A stretch of 64,000 nt of DNA from Verrucomicrobiota bacterium (GTDB lineage Bacteria; Verrucomicrobiota; Verrucomicrobiia; Limisphaerales; UBA11320). Made by a program: the position numbers and the translations under genes. The stretch spans positions 26,155-90,154 of the forward strand of contig JACQFQ010000056.1 of assembly GCA_016199985.1 (NCBI GenBank). The letters are read 5' to 3'. Shown in pieces: positions 49,899 to 59,729 of this stretch. A model generated the notes under the pieces. It saw nothing but the letters and a program-made list of their open reading frames with translations, made no database searches and was not told the origin of the DNA. The first letter of the stretch is position 1. Every line of letters starts with the position of its first letter.

Positions 49899-50408
49899 AT
49901 GGACACCGCCGAACTCGCCGCCCTTTACGACGCCCACGCGTCGGCGTTGTTCGCGTTCCTGCTGAACCTCACCCGCCAGGAGGCGGAGGCGCTGGATGTT
50001 CTTCAGGAAACATTCCTCAAGCTCGCCCGGCAGCCGGAGCTCCTGCGAGAGGTCCGGGAGCCTCGCGGGTTCCTGATCCGCCTGGCCCATAATCTGGCGA
50101 TCGACAGGTTGAGACGCCACGAATCGCGGCGGCGCCGACATGAGGCGTTGGCGCCGGAGGCGTCGGCCATCTTCGCGCCCGCCGAGGACCCGGACGCGCA
50201 GGCCTTTCGCGAGGCATTGGAAGCCGCGCTCGGCGAACTCCCCGCGGAACAGCGCGCGGTGGTGCATTTGCGGCTTTGGGAGGATATGACGTTCGAGGGA
50301 ATCGGAGCGTTGCTCGGCATCCCCATGAACACCGCGGCCAGTCGGTATCGTTACGGCCTAGACAAACTTCGCGAGCGGCTGCGTCCTGTTTACGACGAGA
50401 TCAGGTGA
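49899..50408 (+). CDS. ECF-family RNA polymerase sigma factor
   Basis: 169 residues with region 2 (LYDAHASALFAFLLNL, then ALDVLQETFLKLARQ and FLIRLAHNLAIDRLRRH) and region 4 (LGELPAEQRAVVHLRLWEDMTFEGIGALLGIP, shown here in part, with the helix-turn-helix MTFEGIGALLGIPMNTAASR). An extracytoplasmic-function sigma factor, probably released by an anti-sigma partner. The gene just downstream (7 bases) is the natural candidate for that partner. Possible autoregulatory elements lie upstream but are weak. Confidence 0.9.
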   Translation: MDTAELAALYDAHASALFAFLLNLTRQEAEALDVLQETFLKLARQPELLREVREPRGFLIRLAHNLAIDRLRRHESRRRRHEALAPEASAIFAPAEDPDAQAFREALEAALGELPAEQRAVVHLRLWEDMTFEGIGALLGIPMNTAASRYRYGLDKLRERLRPVYDEIR

Positions 50409-50415
50409 CGAAACC

Positions 50416-50922
50416 ATGAATCCTTTTGAAAAGAAACTGAGCGAGCAGCCGCTCAAGGCCCCGCCTGCCGCGCTCAGGGATCAGCTGCTCGCCGAGGCCG
50501 CGCGGAGCGCGCTCCGCGCCTACACCCCGCCCCTGGAACAGCGCTCCACGGCCGGCTCCCAGATCTCCGCCGTCTCGTCGATGCCCTGTCCTCACGAGCA
50601 GCCCTCCTTCCTCAAGCTCATCCAACGCTGCGCGAGCGCTCTCCTCTGGCGTCAACCCTGTGCCTGGGGAAGCCTCGGGGCAGCGTGGGCATTGACCCTG
50701 CTCTTTCAGTTTCAAAGTCTACCCGACGATGGCGGGCAGCGCTGGAGCGCGGCGGTCGGCGCCGGCGCCAGCGAGAGTTACCGCGGGGCTCTCACGGAGC
50801 AAGCGCGCCTCCGCGCCGAGTTGCTGGACCTTGAGCCCTCCTCACAGCAACCCGCCTCGCCTCGACGCAAACCCGACGGCGCTCGACGCAGCGAAGCGCC
50901 CGCCATCCGATGGGTCTGCTGA
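50416..50922 (+). CDS. Candidate membrane anti-sigma factor
   Basis: 168 residues with one predicted membrane span (about 83-101, WGSLGAAWALTLLFQFQSL) and a basic, disordered C-terminal tail. Position 7 bases after an ECF sigma factor and single-span topology suggest an anti-sigma factor, but the usual zinc motif (H-x3-C-x2-C) of that class is absent. The N-terminal 60 residues would be cytoplasmic and bind the sigma factor. Function is inferred from context only. Confidence 0.5.
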   Translation: MNPFEKKLSEQPLKAPPAALRDQLLAEAARSALRAYTPPLEQRSTAGSQISAVSSMPCPHEQPSFLKLIQRCASALLWRQPCAWGSLGAAWALTLLFQFQSLPDDGGQRWSAAVGAGASESYRGALTEQARLRAELLDLEPSSQQPASPRRKPDGARRSEAPAIRWVC

Positions 50923-50971
50923 CGTTTCGTTCAGGCGCCCCATTCCACCTCATCCCACATCATCCATCACC

Positions 50972-52609
50972 ATGGCCTCCAACCTCATTTATCGAACGCT
51001 CAACTGGGTCGCCAGCCGCAGGTTTCTCAAGTATCTTCTCTTCGGCGCGATCGCGCTCGTCACGGCTCTCTTTCTGGGCCTCGCCATCTTCAACTGGCGG
51101 CAGGAGCGGCTCTGGCAGGCGGTGGTTGCGCAACACCGGGCCCATGGGGAGCCCGTGGAGCTCAAGGACGTGGTGCCCGCGTCGGTGCCCGATGACCAGA
51201 ATTTCGCGATGACTCCCCTGCTGGCGCCTCTCTATGCTTTCGACCCAAAGATCCCGGGCGACTTTGGCAACGGCTCGGCCGAACGAAACCAGCTGATCTC
51301 GGGCAAGATTCTCAGGACGACGGCCGAGAGACGCCCGAAGGGGGGATCGAAGCTCATGGCGCCCGCCATGGGTAATTGGCGAATCGGAGAGCTGACGGAT
51401 CTTGCCGCCTGGCAGGACTACTATTCGGCCGACGACACGTTCGCGCACCCGGCGAAGCCGGGCCGCCCTGGCGTCGACATTCTTGCGGCGCTCGCCGAAT
51501 CGAACGACCAGATCGCTGAGCTGGAGGCGGCCTCGCTCAGGCCTCACGCTGTGTTCAAAGTCCACTACGACACTGAGAATCCGGCGGCCATCCTTCTCCC
51601 TCATCTCGCCGTCCTCAAGCGTTTCAACGCCTATTGCGTCCTGAGCGGAATCGCCGCGCTCTCGGAGGGGAACTCCGCGATGGCGGCCGCGCGCGCCCGA
51701 GTCGGTTTTCGGCTTGTCCGCGCGATGGATCAGGAGCCCATCCTCATCTCCTACCTCGTTCAGGTCGCCATGTGGCATCAGCTCACCCAGCTGATTTGGG
51801 AAGGCGCCGCGAGACACGCATGGACGCCAGACCAACTGGAGGCGCTGCAGCGTGAAGTCGATGAGGTTCATCCAGCGCGCGGCGCAATCAAGTCCATGCG
51901 CGGAGAACGCGCGTTCGGCAACGCGATCTACGAGCGATGGATCCACGCGCCCCGCCAGATGGCGAAGGAGACGGACGGCATGTGGGCCAACGACTCCGGC
52001 GCCCCGCAAGGGTGGGGCGCCGGGATCTGGAACGCGGCTTTCCTCGTCCCACGCGGTGTGTTTCGAATGAATCAGCGCCTTCAGCATTCAATCGCCTCCC
52101 GAAGCATTGACGGAATGAGATCTCTGGAAACGAGCCCAGGAGTGTATCACCTACCCGCCGGAAACCTCCCGGCGTTTCTCGAGGAGGGCCCTGATTTCGG
52201 CCCCACCACTCCGGGCAACGCTCTGGCCAAAATGTTCGCCCCGGCGATGCAAAAGCTGATGCAGAAGGCCTTGGCGGCGGAAGCCAGCCAACGGGTCGTC
52301 GCCGCGGGCATCGCCCTCGAACGCTCCTTCCAGGCTCGCAAGGAGTATCCGGCGAACCTCGACGCCCTCTCGCCTCAATGGACACCGCAAGCCATCATCG
52401 ATCCGTTCAGCGGAAAGCCTCTCCGCTATCGCAGGGAGTCGGCGCAACGCATGGCGGTCTACTCGGTCGGATGGGATCTTCAGGACGCGGGCGGCGCCTG
52501 GCCCCTCAGCGAGAAGGATCTTGAGAACGCTTCTCCCGCCAAACGCAACACCCCGTCGCAAAAGAAAGGCGCGATCGACGATCTCGTCTGGGGTTCTCCG
52601 AAGGAGTGA
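50972..52609 (+). CDS. Membrane-anchored protein of unknown function
   Basis: 545 residues. One N-terminal span (about 18-40, FLKYLLFGAIALVTALFLGLAIF split around the core LLFGAIALVTALFL), then a long soluble, helix-rich extracytoplasmic part. I recognise no catalytic domain; DDQNFAMTPLLAPLY near 74-88 is the most family-like segment. The C-terminal ANLDALSPQWTPQAIIDPFSGKPLRYR resembles a pilin-like or 'type IV-like' endpiece seen in many verrucomicrobial proteins. It follows the anti-sigma candidate by 49 bases and may be its regulon member. Start: the ATG at MASNLIYRT. Confidence 0.55.
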   Translation: MASNLIYRTLNWVASRRFLKYLLFGAIALVTALFLGLAIFNWRQERLWQAVVAQHRAHGEPVELKDVVPASVPDDQNFAMTPLLAPLYAFDPKIPGDFGNGSAERNQLISGKILRTTAERRPKGGSKLMAPAMGNWRIGELTDLAAWQDYYSADDTFAHPAKPGRPGVDILAALAESNDQIAELEAASLRPHAVFKVHYDTENPAAILLPHLAVLKRFNAYCVLSGIAALSEGNSAMAAARARVGFRLVRAMDQEPILISYLVQVAMWHQLTQLIWEGAARHAWTPDQLEALQREVDEVHPARGAIKSMRGERAFGNAIYERWIHAPRQMAKETDGMWANDSGAPQGWGAGIWNAAFLVPRGVFRMNQRLQHSIASRSIDGMRSLETSPGVYHLPAGNLPAFLEEGPDFGPTTPGNALAKMFAPAMQKLMQKALAAEASQRVVAAGIALERSFQARKEYPANLDALSPQWTPQAIIDPFSGKPLRYRRESAQRMAVYSVGWDLQDAGGAWPLSEKDLENASPAKRNTPSQKKGAIDDLVWGSPKE

Positions 52610-52620
52610 TCTTTTTGCTG

Positions 52621-52641
52621 GCGAACCTCACAGGGGTTCGC
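52621..52641. terminator. Stem-loop after the membrane-anchored protein gene
   Basis: GCGAACC and GGTTCGC form a perfect 7-bp stem with a 7-base loop, 11 bases past the stop. No T-run follows on the + strand, so termination is only suggested. Confidence 0.4.
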
Positions 52642-52748
52642 TAAGAGCCTGCCTGCCTTGAGCGGCATGCAGGGAGGCTCGGGTCCCCGGAACGGTTCCG
52701 CGCGATCGTTGTCATCCTTTCCTGCTCCGCCGAGCGCGCAAGGAGAGC

Positions 52749-53873
52749 ATGAACAACAAGGAAGCGCTGATCGCGCTCAACATGATCGACCACGTCGGAC
52801 CCATCCGGATCCGAAATCTGCTCCAACGCTTCGGCGACGCTCCCTCGATACTCAAAGCCAACGAAGGCGAGTTGCGTCGCGTCGAGGGCGTGGGCCCGGA
52901 AACCGCCAGCGCTATCGCGAGCTGGGAGGATTCAGTGGATCTGCTGGGAGAGCTAAAAAGGGCGCGGGACTTCGGCTGCGCGATCTTCACCGCGGAGGAC
53001 GAGGACTATCCCGTCCTGCTGCGCGAGATCTACGATCCGCCGATCGTTCTTTACGCGCTGGGATCGCTCTCCTCCCGGGATCGGCAAGGCGTCGCCATCG
53101 TCGGTTCGAGGCAGATCACTCCGTATGGCTTGGACACCGCCCGGAGACTCGCGCACCAACTGGCTTACGCGGGCATCACGGTCGTGAGCGGAGGGGCAAG
53201 GGGCATCGACACCGCGGCGCACCAGGGCGCGCTCGCCGCGCGAGGCCGAACCATCGCGGTTCTCGGAACGGGCATCAACCTGGTGTTCCCCCAGGAAAAC
53301 GCGGGGCTCTTCCAGCGGATCGCGGCGCAAGGCGCGGTGATCACGCAGTTCCCGTTCGGCCGGACGGCCGACAAGCAAACCTTCCCCATCCGCAACCGTA
53401 TCGTCGCCGGCATGACCGTGGGAACCGTGGTCGTGGAGGCGAACCTCAGCAGCGGCGCGTTGATCACCGCGCACTTCGCGACGGACTACGGACGCCAGGT
53501 CTTCGCGGTTCCAGGACGCGTGGACTCCCCGCGCAGCAAAGGCTGCCATGAGTTGATCAAAAACGGCGCGAAGCTCTGCGAGGACGTCGAGGACATCCTC
53601 ACGGAGTTTGAATACACGTTCCCGAAGAGCAACAAGACCCCGTCGCCAGCGGAGACCGGCCTGCTGCCAGGGCTCGAGCTTTCGGACGCGGAGCGACGAA
53701 TCCTGCGGTCCCTCGCCGACGGAGAGCAGCCCATCGACCAGGTTATCCGGGCGTCAGGCTTGGCGGCGTCGGTGGTGTCGGCGACCCTGTTCGCGCTGGA
53801 GATGAAGCGACAGGTCACGCAGCTGCCCGGGAAAGTTTTCGCCCTCAACACCGGCGTCGATCGCGGCGCTTGA
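52749..53873 (+). CDS. dprA: DNA processing protein DprA
   Basis: 374 residues. An N-terminal helix-hairpin-helix-like region (about 10-65, DHVGPIRIRNLLQRFGD), the Rossmann-like DprA core with VAIVGSRQITPYG and VSGGARGIDTAAHQGAL, then a winged-helix C-terminal domain (about 310-370). DprA loads RecA on incoming single-stranded DNA during natural transformation. AAGGAG lies a few bases before the ATG, one of the clearer ribosome binding sites in the window. Confidence 0.95.
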   Translation: MNNKEALIALNMIDHVGPIRIRNLLQRFGDAPSILKANEGELRRVEGVGPETASAIASWEDSVDLLGELKRARDFGCAIFTAEDEDYPVLLREIYDPPIVLYALGSLSSRDRQGVAIVGSRQITPYGLDTARRLAHQLAYAGITVVSGGARGIDTAAHQGALAARGRTIAVLGTGINLVFPQENAGLFQRIAAQGAVITQFPFGRTADKQTFPIRNRIVAGMTVGTVVVEANLSSGALITAHFATDYGRQVFAVPGRVDSPRSKGCHELIKNGAKLCEDVEDILTEFEYTFPKSNKTPSPAETGLLPGLELSDAERRILRSLADGEQPIDQVIRASGLAASVVSATLFALEMKRQVTQLPGKVFALNTGVDRGA

Positions 53874-53902
53874 GCGGCCCGACGCTGACAGCCGTCGTGC
53901 TC

Positions 53903-54895
53903 TCAGAAATCCTGCGGGCGAGCCGACGCGGACGGGAGCGATCCTCTGGGATCGTGGGCCGAGGACGAACTGTCGGAATCGGACATCGGCCCGGTCGCTC
54001 GAGCGGCCGGGATCATTGAGTCGCCCTCGATGAGCGAAGGGAGCTCGGACAGCGCGCGATTGATCATCTTGCGAATATCGGACTCCTCGAGGTCGTGCGT
54101 CGCGGATTCCTGTTCCAGGAACTCGGCCACTCGCGTCGAGAACGTGTCCATCTCGCCGCAATGCAGGGCAACCCCGCTGAGCCTCAGCGCCAGATCCGTC
54201 CACATGAGCAACTCATCCTCGTGAGTGAAGGCGGCGGTCGTGATGCGATAGGCCGGCGCGGCGTCAAGGGCGCGCTCCAGCGACGACGGCAACGCTCTGA
54301 CACGCCAAAGGTGATAGGTCAACGCGGAGGGCGCGATCCCCATCGTCGCAATGGTCACGTCGTCGTTCTGCATCCCGAACGCCCGCCGGCGCGCCTTCTC
54401 CGCATCCTCCTCCAGAATGCGCCCCATCATCAGGCGACCCGCGCTGCGGAGCAGTCCGCACACCCATCCCAGCTCGGGATCGCAGGAGCCCTGACGTCCA
54501 ACGATCTCGCGTCCGAGCAGTCCGCCGAGCATGCAAAGCCGGAGATCCTCCGGGGACCATGCGCCCACCATCGCCTGATAGGCCTGCGCCAGGACGAGGC
54601 AGGACGCCACCTGTTTGGCGTTGGTCAGTCCGAGCACGCGCATGAACATCGGGAGGGAATCGACCTTGCGCCGGGCGGGATTGAACGCAGGAACTCCTCC
54701 CGCCTGGAGCAACCGCGAGGAGAGCGCCTGATGATTCTCGAAGAGAGCCACAAAGCGGCGGACGGTTTCCTCCTCCTCCAGGGAAGGGGCGAACTGCGGC
54801 AGTCCCGCATGGAGCTCGTCCAGCGGCGGGTCCACAGCGCGCAATCGGCGCTGAAACTGTTCTCGTAACTCCTGGATGGACGCGCGCTGGCTCAT
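53903..54895 (-). CDS. HDOD-domain-like regulatory protein
   Basis: 330 residues. Residues about 25-240 have the helical layout of an HDOD domain (LPMFMRVLGLTNAKQVASCLVLAQA and the following GLLGREIVG region), a degenerate HD-fold found in signalling proteins. The metal-binding histidine-aspartate pair of active HD phosphohydrolases is not evident. The C-terminal 50 residues are Ser/Asp-rich and disordered. Neighbours dprA (convergent) and rsmI give no hint of its pathway. Confidence 0.6.
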   Translation of the reverse strand: MSQRASIQELREQFQRRLRAVDPPLDELHAGLPQFAPSLEEEETVRRFVALFENHQALSSRLLQAGGVPAFNPARRKVDSLPMFMRVLGLTNAKQVASCLVLAQAYQAMVGAWSPEDLRLCMLGGLLGREIVGRQGSCDPELGWVCGLLRSAGRLMMGRILEEDAEKARRRAFGMQNDDVTIATMGIAPSALTYHLWRVRALPSSLERALDAAPAYRITTAAFTHEDELLMWTDLALRLSGVALHCGEMDTFSTRVAEFLEQESATHDLEESDIRKMINRALSELPSLIEGDSMIPAARATGPMSDSDSSSSAHDPRGSLPSASARPQDF

Positions 54896-55011
54896 GGAAA
54901 CGTCAATTGTCGAAACCGATCATCACCCAGAAATCGGCAGCGCGGGCCGTTGGACAAGAGCCCGAGATCGGGTGACTCCACTTTTTTCGTCACGGGCCCC
55001 CTGGGACGCTC

Positions 55012-55779
55012 TCAGGCAGGCTCCTGCTCGGCCGGGGCCGGCGGAACCTCGGCGGCGAGCCCATCGCCGCCGTCGATCATGACAACAAACTCGCCTTTCC
55101 GAGGACGCTCGCTCCAGACGCGCGCCAGTTCGGCGGGCAGCCCGCGAAGATACTCCTCGTGCCGCTTGCTCATTTCTCGCGCGAGCACAACCTGTCGCGC
55201 CGGCGCTTTCACCACAAGTTCGCCCAGCAGCTTTTCCACCCGGTAGGGCGACTCGTACAGCACAAGAGTCCCCGGCAGCGCCAGAAGACGATCGAGCTCG
55301 CGCGCGCGCTGCCCGGACTTGTTGGGGAGGAATCCCACGAAATGAAACTCGTCTGTGGGCAGCCCGCTGGCGACCAGCCCCGCCACCAGGGCGCATGGCC
55401 CCGGGACGGACTCCACTCGAAGGCCGGCGTCGATGGCGCCGCGAACCAGCCGGGCTCCGGGATCGCTGATGCCCGGCGTCCCGGCGTCGCTCACCAACGC
55501 CACCTTCCCGCCAGACTGCAGCAGCCGCAGGATTTCCTCCGACCGGCGGCGCTCATTGTGGGCGAAACAGCTCACCATCCGGCGATTGATGTCGAAATGG
55601 CGCAGCAGATGCCCTGTCCGTCGCGTGTCCTCCGCGGCCACGAGATCGCATTCGCGCAGCGTTCGGATGGCTCGGAGCGTGATGTCCTCCATGTTGCCGA
55701 TCGGCGTCGCCACCAGATAGAGGGTGCCTGGAGCGAGAGGCGGCAGAGCGGGGGCGGGAATGTTGGCGTCGCTACTCAT
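55012..55779 (-). CDS. rsmI: 16S rRNA (cytidine-1402-2'-O)-methyltransferase RsmI
   Basis: 255 residues. TPIGNMEDITLRAIRTL near 25, AAEDTRRTGHLL, VSDAGTPGISDPG and EMSKRHEEYLRG are the RsmI signatures of this tetrapyrrole-methylase-fold enzyme. It 2'-O-methylates C1402 in the decoding centre. The C-terminus is about 30 residues shorter than in E. coli. Start: the ATG at MSSDANIP; 40 in-frame codons upstream are open but lie outside the conserved protein. Confidence 0.94.
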   Translation of the reverse strand: MSSDANIPAPALPPLAPGTLYLVATPIGNMEDITLRAIRTLRECDLVAAEDTRRTGHLLRHFDINRRMVSCFAHNERRRSEEILRLLQSGGKVALVSDAGTPGISDPGARLVRGAIDAGLRVESVPGPCALVAGLVASGLPTDEFHFVGFLPNKSGQRARELDRLLALPGTLVLYESPYRVEKLLGELVVKAPARQVVLAREMSKRHEEYLRGLPAELARVWSERPRKGEFVVMIDGGDGLAAEVPPAPAEQEPA

Positions 55780-56048
55780 AAGCGGGCCGGAGTGTCTCCC
55801 GCCCTCTCCGGCGCAGGCAATCAGATTTGTCCTGAGAGGGTTCTGCTCGCCGCTTTGCGCCTCTGTCCTACGCGGGCCTGGTGGCAGGTTCGATTCCAAA
55901 CGTCACGGCTGGGTTCGCTATCGGCAGTCCGCCGAAACTGCCGTCAGTGATCACGATGAACTGGTCCGCCGCATAGCTCACGGCAATGACGCCGCCGCTC
56001 TGAGGCTGAGGATCTCAACGGGTCGAGGCTTCCCAAAGATCTCTTCCC

Positions 56049-56888
56049 ATGGCCTCCTCGAGCGACGTGAATCTCCACACCCTGAGCCTCAGCCTCGGAC
56101 GTCGCCTCGCCAAACGCGCAGGCCCCGGGCATCTCCCGAAACTTGCCATCGTCCTCGGCAGCGGCTTCCAGTCTCTGAGCGAGAGGATCGACCGGCGCTG
56201 GGCGATCCCGTACTCCGAGCTCCCGGGACTTCACCGCTCCCGTGTCCCCGGTCACGCCGGGGAATGGATCTGCGGAGAACTCGAGGGTTTGCCGCTATGG
56301 GTTTTGAGCGGCCGCTGCCATTACTATGAGGGTCACGATCTCGACGCGGTCACCTTTCCCATCCGTGTCCTGGCGGCGGCAGGGACGACCACCCTGGTGC
56401 TGACCAACGCCGCCGGCGGAATCCGAAAGGGCTTTCAACCCGGCGACTTCATGCGTCTCACCGACCACATCAACGGGATGGGAGCGAACCCCCTTCGCGG
56501 TCCCTGGCCGTCGGGAGATCCGCCTTTCCAGGACCTGACGCAGACCTACGACCCCGGGCTGGGACGACTGCTGGATCGCGCCGCACGGGCGAGTCGGGTG
56601 CGATGCCATCGGGGGGTTTACATGGGGGTCTCAGGGCCGAGCTACGAAACCCCCGCCGAAATCCGCGCGTTCAGAACCCTGGGGGCGGATGCTGTGGGGA
56701 TGAGCACGGTTCCCGAGGCGATCGTCGCTCGAAGCCTCGGACTCCGCGTCGCAGCGATTTCCTGCATCACGAACTGCGCCGCCAGCGTTTCGGGAAGACC
56801 CCTCAGCCACGCCGAGGTCCTCGCCCAGGGCCGGTCCGTTGCCCAACGCGCCCAACGCCTTCTTGTCCGATTCCTCAAGAGCGTGTGA
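56049..56888 (+). CDS. punA: Purine nucleoside phosphorylase
   Basis: 279 residues, the trimeric PNP/MTAP family. The phosphate-binding VLGSGFQSL near 36-44, GRCHYYEGHD, LTNAAGGI, GVYMGVSGPSYETPAEIR and GMSTVPEAIVARSLG are in order. It phosphorolyses purine nucleosides to base and ribose-1-phosphate in salvage; the asparagine in CITNCAA (N of the N/D specificity switch) favours 6-oxopurines (inosine/guanosine). Symbol by analogy. Confidence 0.92.
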   Translation: MASSSDVNLHTLSLSLGRRLAKRAGPGHLPKLAIVLGSGFQSLSERIDRRWAIPYSELPGLHRSRVPGHAGEWICGELEGLPLWVLSGRCHYYEGHDLDAVTFPIRVLAAAGTTTLVLTNAAGGIRKGFQPGDFMRLTDHINGMGANPLRGPWPSGDPPFQDLTQTYDPGLGRLLDRAARASRVRCHRGVYMGVSGPSYETPAEIRAFRTLGADAVGMSTVPEAIVARSLGLRVAAISCITNCAASVSGRPLSHAEVLAQGRSVAQRAQRLLVRFLKSV

Positions 56889-57046
56889 TCTCGTTGGAAT
56901 TCCGCTCGCAACTGCTTGATTCACTTTTGAATACCTCGAATTATTTTGCGTCTTTCCAAGGGTTCACGCTTGACTGAACTCGTTCCTGAGGACGAAATGC
57001 TGGGATAAAGATTCCCAGGTAAAGCCGATCTATTCATTGGCCGCCT

Positions 57047-58387
57047 ATGCTGACGATCTACGGACCTAAACAGCGCTTCTGCGATGGCCTGTCGCGCAGG
57101 AATTTTCTACGCATTGGCGCCCTGGGTTTGGGCGGTGTTGCCCTCCCTCAACTGCTTCGGGCGGAGTCGGCCTCAGGCATCGGACGCTCCCACAAGGCTG
57201 TGATCATGGTCTTCCTCCCGGGAGGCCCGTCGCACCAGGATATCTTCGACCTCAAGACCGACGCCCCTTCGGAAGTTCGCGGCCCGTTCAAGCCCATAGG
57301 GACCTCGGTGCCTGGGATGCAAATCTGTGAGCATCTGCCCAAGCTTGCGCGGATGGCCGACCAATACAGCATCATCCGCAGCATGGTGGGCGCGGAGGAC
57401 AATCATTACGCTTTCCAATGTCTCAGCGGGCGCCTTTCGCGAACGAGTCCGCCCGGGGGCTGGCCGTGCCTGGGTTCCGTGCTCTCCAAGCTCGAAGGTT
57501 CCCTGTCGCCCACGATGCCCCCATTCATCGGGCTCTCGCCGAAGATGGGACACACTCCCTGGTCCGACAACGGCCGGCCCGGATTCCTCGGAGTCGGCCA
57601 CGCCCCGTTCGAGCCCAACAAGGGTGGAGGCCAGGAGGACATGATCCTGAGCGGAGTGACGCTCGACCGGCTATCGGACCGAAAGTCTTTGCTCCAAGGC
57701 TTCGACCAGATGCGCCGCAGCCTCGATTCGTCCGGGATGATGGAAGGCTTGGATGTTTTCAACGAGCAGGCGTTCGGCATTCTGACCTCCAGCAAGCTGC
57801 TGGAGGCGCTGGATCCCGGGAAGGAAGACCCGAGGGTCCGCGAGCGTTATGGCAAAGGCGACCCGAGAAATCGGGACGACGGTGGCCCAAAGCTCATGGA
57901 GCATTTTCTCGTGGCGCGGCGACTTGTCGAAGCTGGCGCGCGCTGCGTCACTCTGGCGTTCAGCCGATGGGATCATCACGGAGACAACTTCGGCGCGTTG
58001 CGCCAGGATCTTCCGCTCCTCGACCAAGGCCTGAGCGCGCTCCTTGAGGATCTCCGCCAGCGGGGACTCGACAAGGATGTGAGCGTGGTGGTCTGGGGTG
58101 AATTTGGGCGGACGCCGAACATCAACAAGGACGGGGGACGGGACCATTGGCCCCGTGTTTCCTGCGCCCTGCTGGCTGGCGGCGGGATGCGTCACGGGCA
58201 AGTCATCGGATCCACCGATCGCCTGGGCGGAGAAGCGATGGCGCGGCCGGTGCAGTTTGGGGAAGTCTTCGCCACTCTCTATCAGCGGCTCGGCATCGAC
58301 GTGAACAAAGTCACGCTGAATGATCTGAGCGGCCGTCCCCAATACCTGGTCGACAACGGGCTTCAACCCATGAAGGAGCTTTGCTAG
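57047..58387 (+). CDS. DUF1501 protein, Tat-exported, cluster 2, copy A
   Basis: 446 residues. Tat signal CDGLSRRNFLRIGALGLGG (about 12-30). DUF1501 landmarks: MVFLPGGPSHQDIFDLK, the central helical region and WGEFGRTPNINKDGGRDHWP. It is about the same length as, and aligns over its whole length with, the following gene, so the two are tandem duplicates. The start is the first ATG before the Tat leader, preceded by an AT-richer 150-base upstream region likely to hold the promoter of the cluster. Confidence 0.87.
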   Translation: MLTIYGPKQRFCDGLSRRNFLRIGALGLGGVALPQLLRAESASGIGRSHKAVIMVFLPGGPSHQDIFDLKTDAPSEVRGPFKPIGTSVPGMQICEHLPKLARMADQYSIIRSMVGAEDNHYAFQCLSGRLSRTSPPGGWPCLGSVLSKLEGSLSPTMPPFIGLSPKMGHTPWSDNGRPGFLGVGHAPFEPNKGGGQEDMILSGVTLDRLSDRKSLLQGFDQMRRSLDSSGMMEGLDVFNEQAFGILTSSKLLEALDPGKEDPRVRERYGKGDPRNRDDGGPKLMEHFLVARRLVEAGARCVTLAFSRWDHHGDNFGALRQDLPLLDQGLSALLEDLRQRGLDKDVSVVVWGEFGRTPNINKDGGRDHWPRVSCALLAGGGMRHGQVIGSTDRLGGEAMARPVQFGEVFATLYQRLGIDVNKVTLNDLSGRPQYLVDNGLQPMKELC

Positions 58388-58394
58388 GCCGCCT

Positions 58395-59729
58395 ATGCTG
58401 AATCTCTTCGGGAAGCCCAAACGATTCTGCGACGGCATCACGCGGCGATCCTTCTTGAAGATCGGCGCCTTGGGGATGGGTGGCGCGGCGCTGCCCGAAA
58501 TCCTCCGCGCGGAAGCCGCGTCCGGGGTCCGGGCTTCGCACAAGTCGATCATCATGATCTATCTGCCTGGCGGCCCGCCGCACCAGGACACGTTCGATCT
58601 GAAGTTGGACGCGCCGTCGGAGATCCGCGGCGAGTTCAAGACGATCCCGACCAGCATCCCCGGATTCCACATCTGCGAGCATCTGCCGCGTCTGGCGAAG
58701 ATCATGGACAAGGTGGCCGTGATTCGCTCGATGTCCGACGCGCGCGACGATCACAGCGATTTCATGTGCCTTACCGGCCGGACGCGCACGAACGAACCGC
58801 CGGGAGGCTGGCCCTCCTTTGGATCGCTCATCGCCCGCGTTCAGGGCCCTGTCGACGCCGCCATCCCTCCGTTCATGGGCCTCGAGCCTCGGATGCAGCA
58901 CAAGCCTTACAACGCGGCGGGCCCTGGCTTTCTCGGCGTTTCCCACCGCTCATTCCGTCCGGAGGGCGATTGTAAATCCGACATGGCGCTCAACGGACTC
59001 ACCCTCGAGCGACTCTCGGATCGTCGCGCGTTGCTGCAGAGCTTCGACACGATGCGCCGCGACGCGGACGCCAGCGGACTCATGAACGGGCTCGATTCGT
59101 TCAACGAGCAGGCCTTCGGCATGATGACTTCCAGCCGCCTGCTCAAGGCGCTGGATTTTCAGCGGGAGGATCGCCGGACGATCGAGCGTTACGGCAAAGG
59201 CGACGCGCGCACTCACGGCGACGCCGCGCCGATGCTGAATGAGCAGTTCCTCGTCGCCCGACGCCTCGTGGAGGCCGGCGCCCGGGCCGTCACCGTGGCC
59301 TACGGTTTCTGGGACTACCACGGGAATAATTTTGGAAACGCCCGCAACGATCTGCCTCTGCTCGATCAGGGGCTCAGCGCGCTCATTGAGGATTTGCACG
59401 CCCGCGGACTCGACAAGGACGTGAGCGTCGTGGTCTGGGGCGAATTCGGACGCACGCCCGTCATCAACAAGGACGCCGGACGCGACCACTGGCCGCGGGT
59501 TTCCTGCGCGCTGCTGGCAGGCGGCGGAATGAAAACGGGACAGGTGATCGGCGCGACGGATCGCTGGGGCGGCGAGCCGACGGAGCGGCCGGTGCGATTC
59601 GGCGAGGTCTTCGCGACGCTGTACCAAAACCTCGGCCTGGACATCTCCAAGGTCACCGTCCCGGACCTCACGGGACGCCCTCAGTATCTCGTCCCCGACG
59701 GATGCCTTCCCATGAAAGAACTCGTATGA
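58395..59729 (+). CDS. DUF1501 protein, Tat-exported, cluster 2, copy B
   Basis: 444 residues with an almost ideal twin-arginine signal TRRSFLKIG (about 17-25). IYLPGGPPHQDTFDLK, WGEFGRTPVINKDAGRDHWP and NLGLDISKVTVPDLTGRPQYL match copy A position by position. It follows copy A by 7 bases and overlaps the downstream DUF1549/DUF1553 start by four bases (ATGA), so all three are one transcriptional and translational unit. Biochemical function is unknown. Confidence 0.88.
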   Translation: MLNLFGKPKRFCDGITRRSFLKIGALGMGGAALPEILRAEAASGVRASHKSIIMIYLPGGPPHQDTFDLKLDAPSEIRGEFKTIPTSIPGFHICEHLPRLAKIMDKVAVIRSMSDARDDHSDFMCLTGRTRTNEPPGGWPSFGSLIARVQGPVDAAIPPFMGLEPRMQHKPYNAAGPGFLGVSHRSFRPEGDCKSDMALNGLTLERLSDRRALLQSFDTMRRDADASGLMNGLDSFNEQAFGMMTSSRLLKALDFQREDRRTIERYGKGDARTHGDAAPMLNEQFLVARRLVEAGARAVTVAYGFWDYHGNNFGNARNDLPLLDQGLSALIEDLHARGLDKDVSVVVWGEFGRTPVINKDAGRDHWPRVSCALLAGGGMKTGQVIGATDRWGGEPTERPVRFGEVFATLYQNLGLDISKVTVPDLTGRPQYLVPDGCLPMKELV

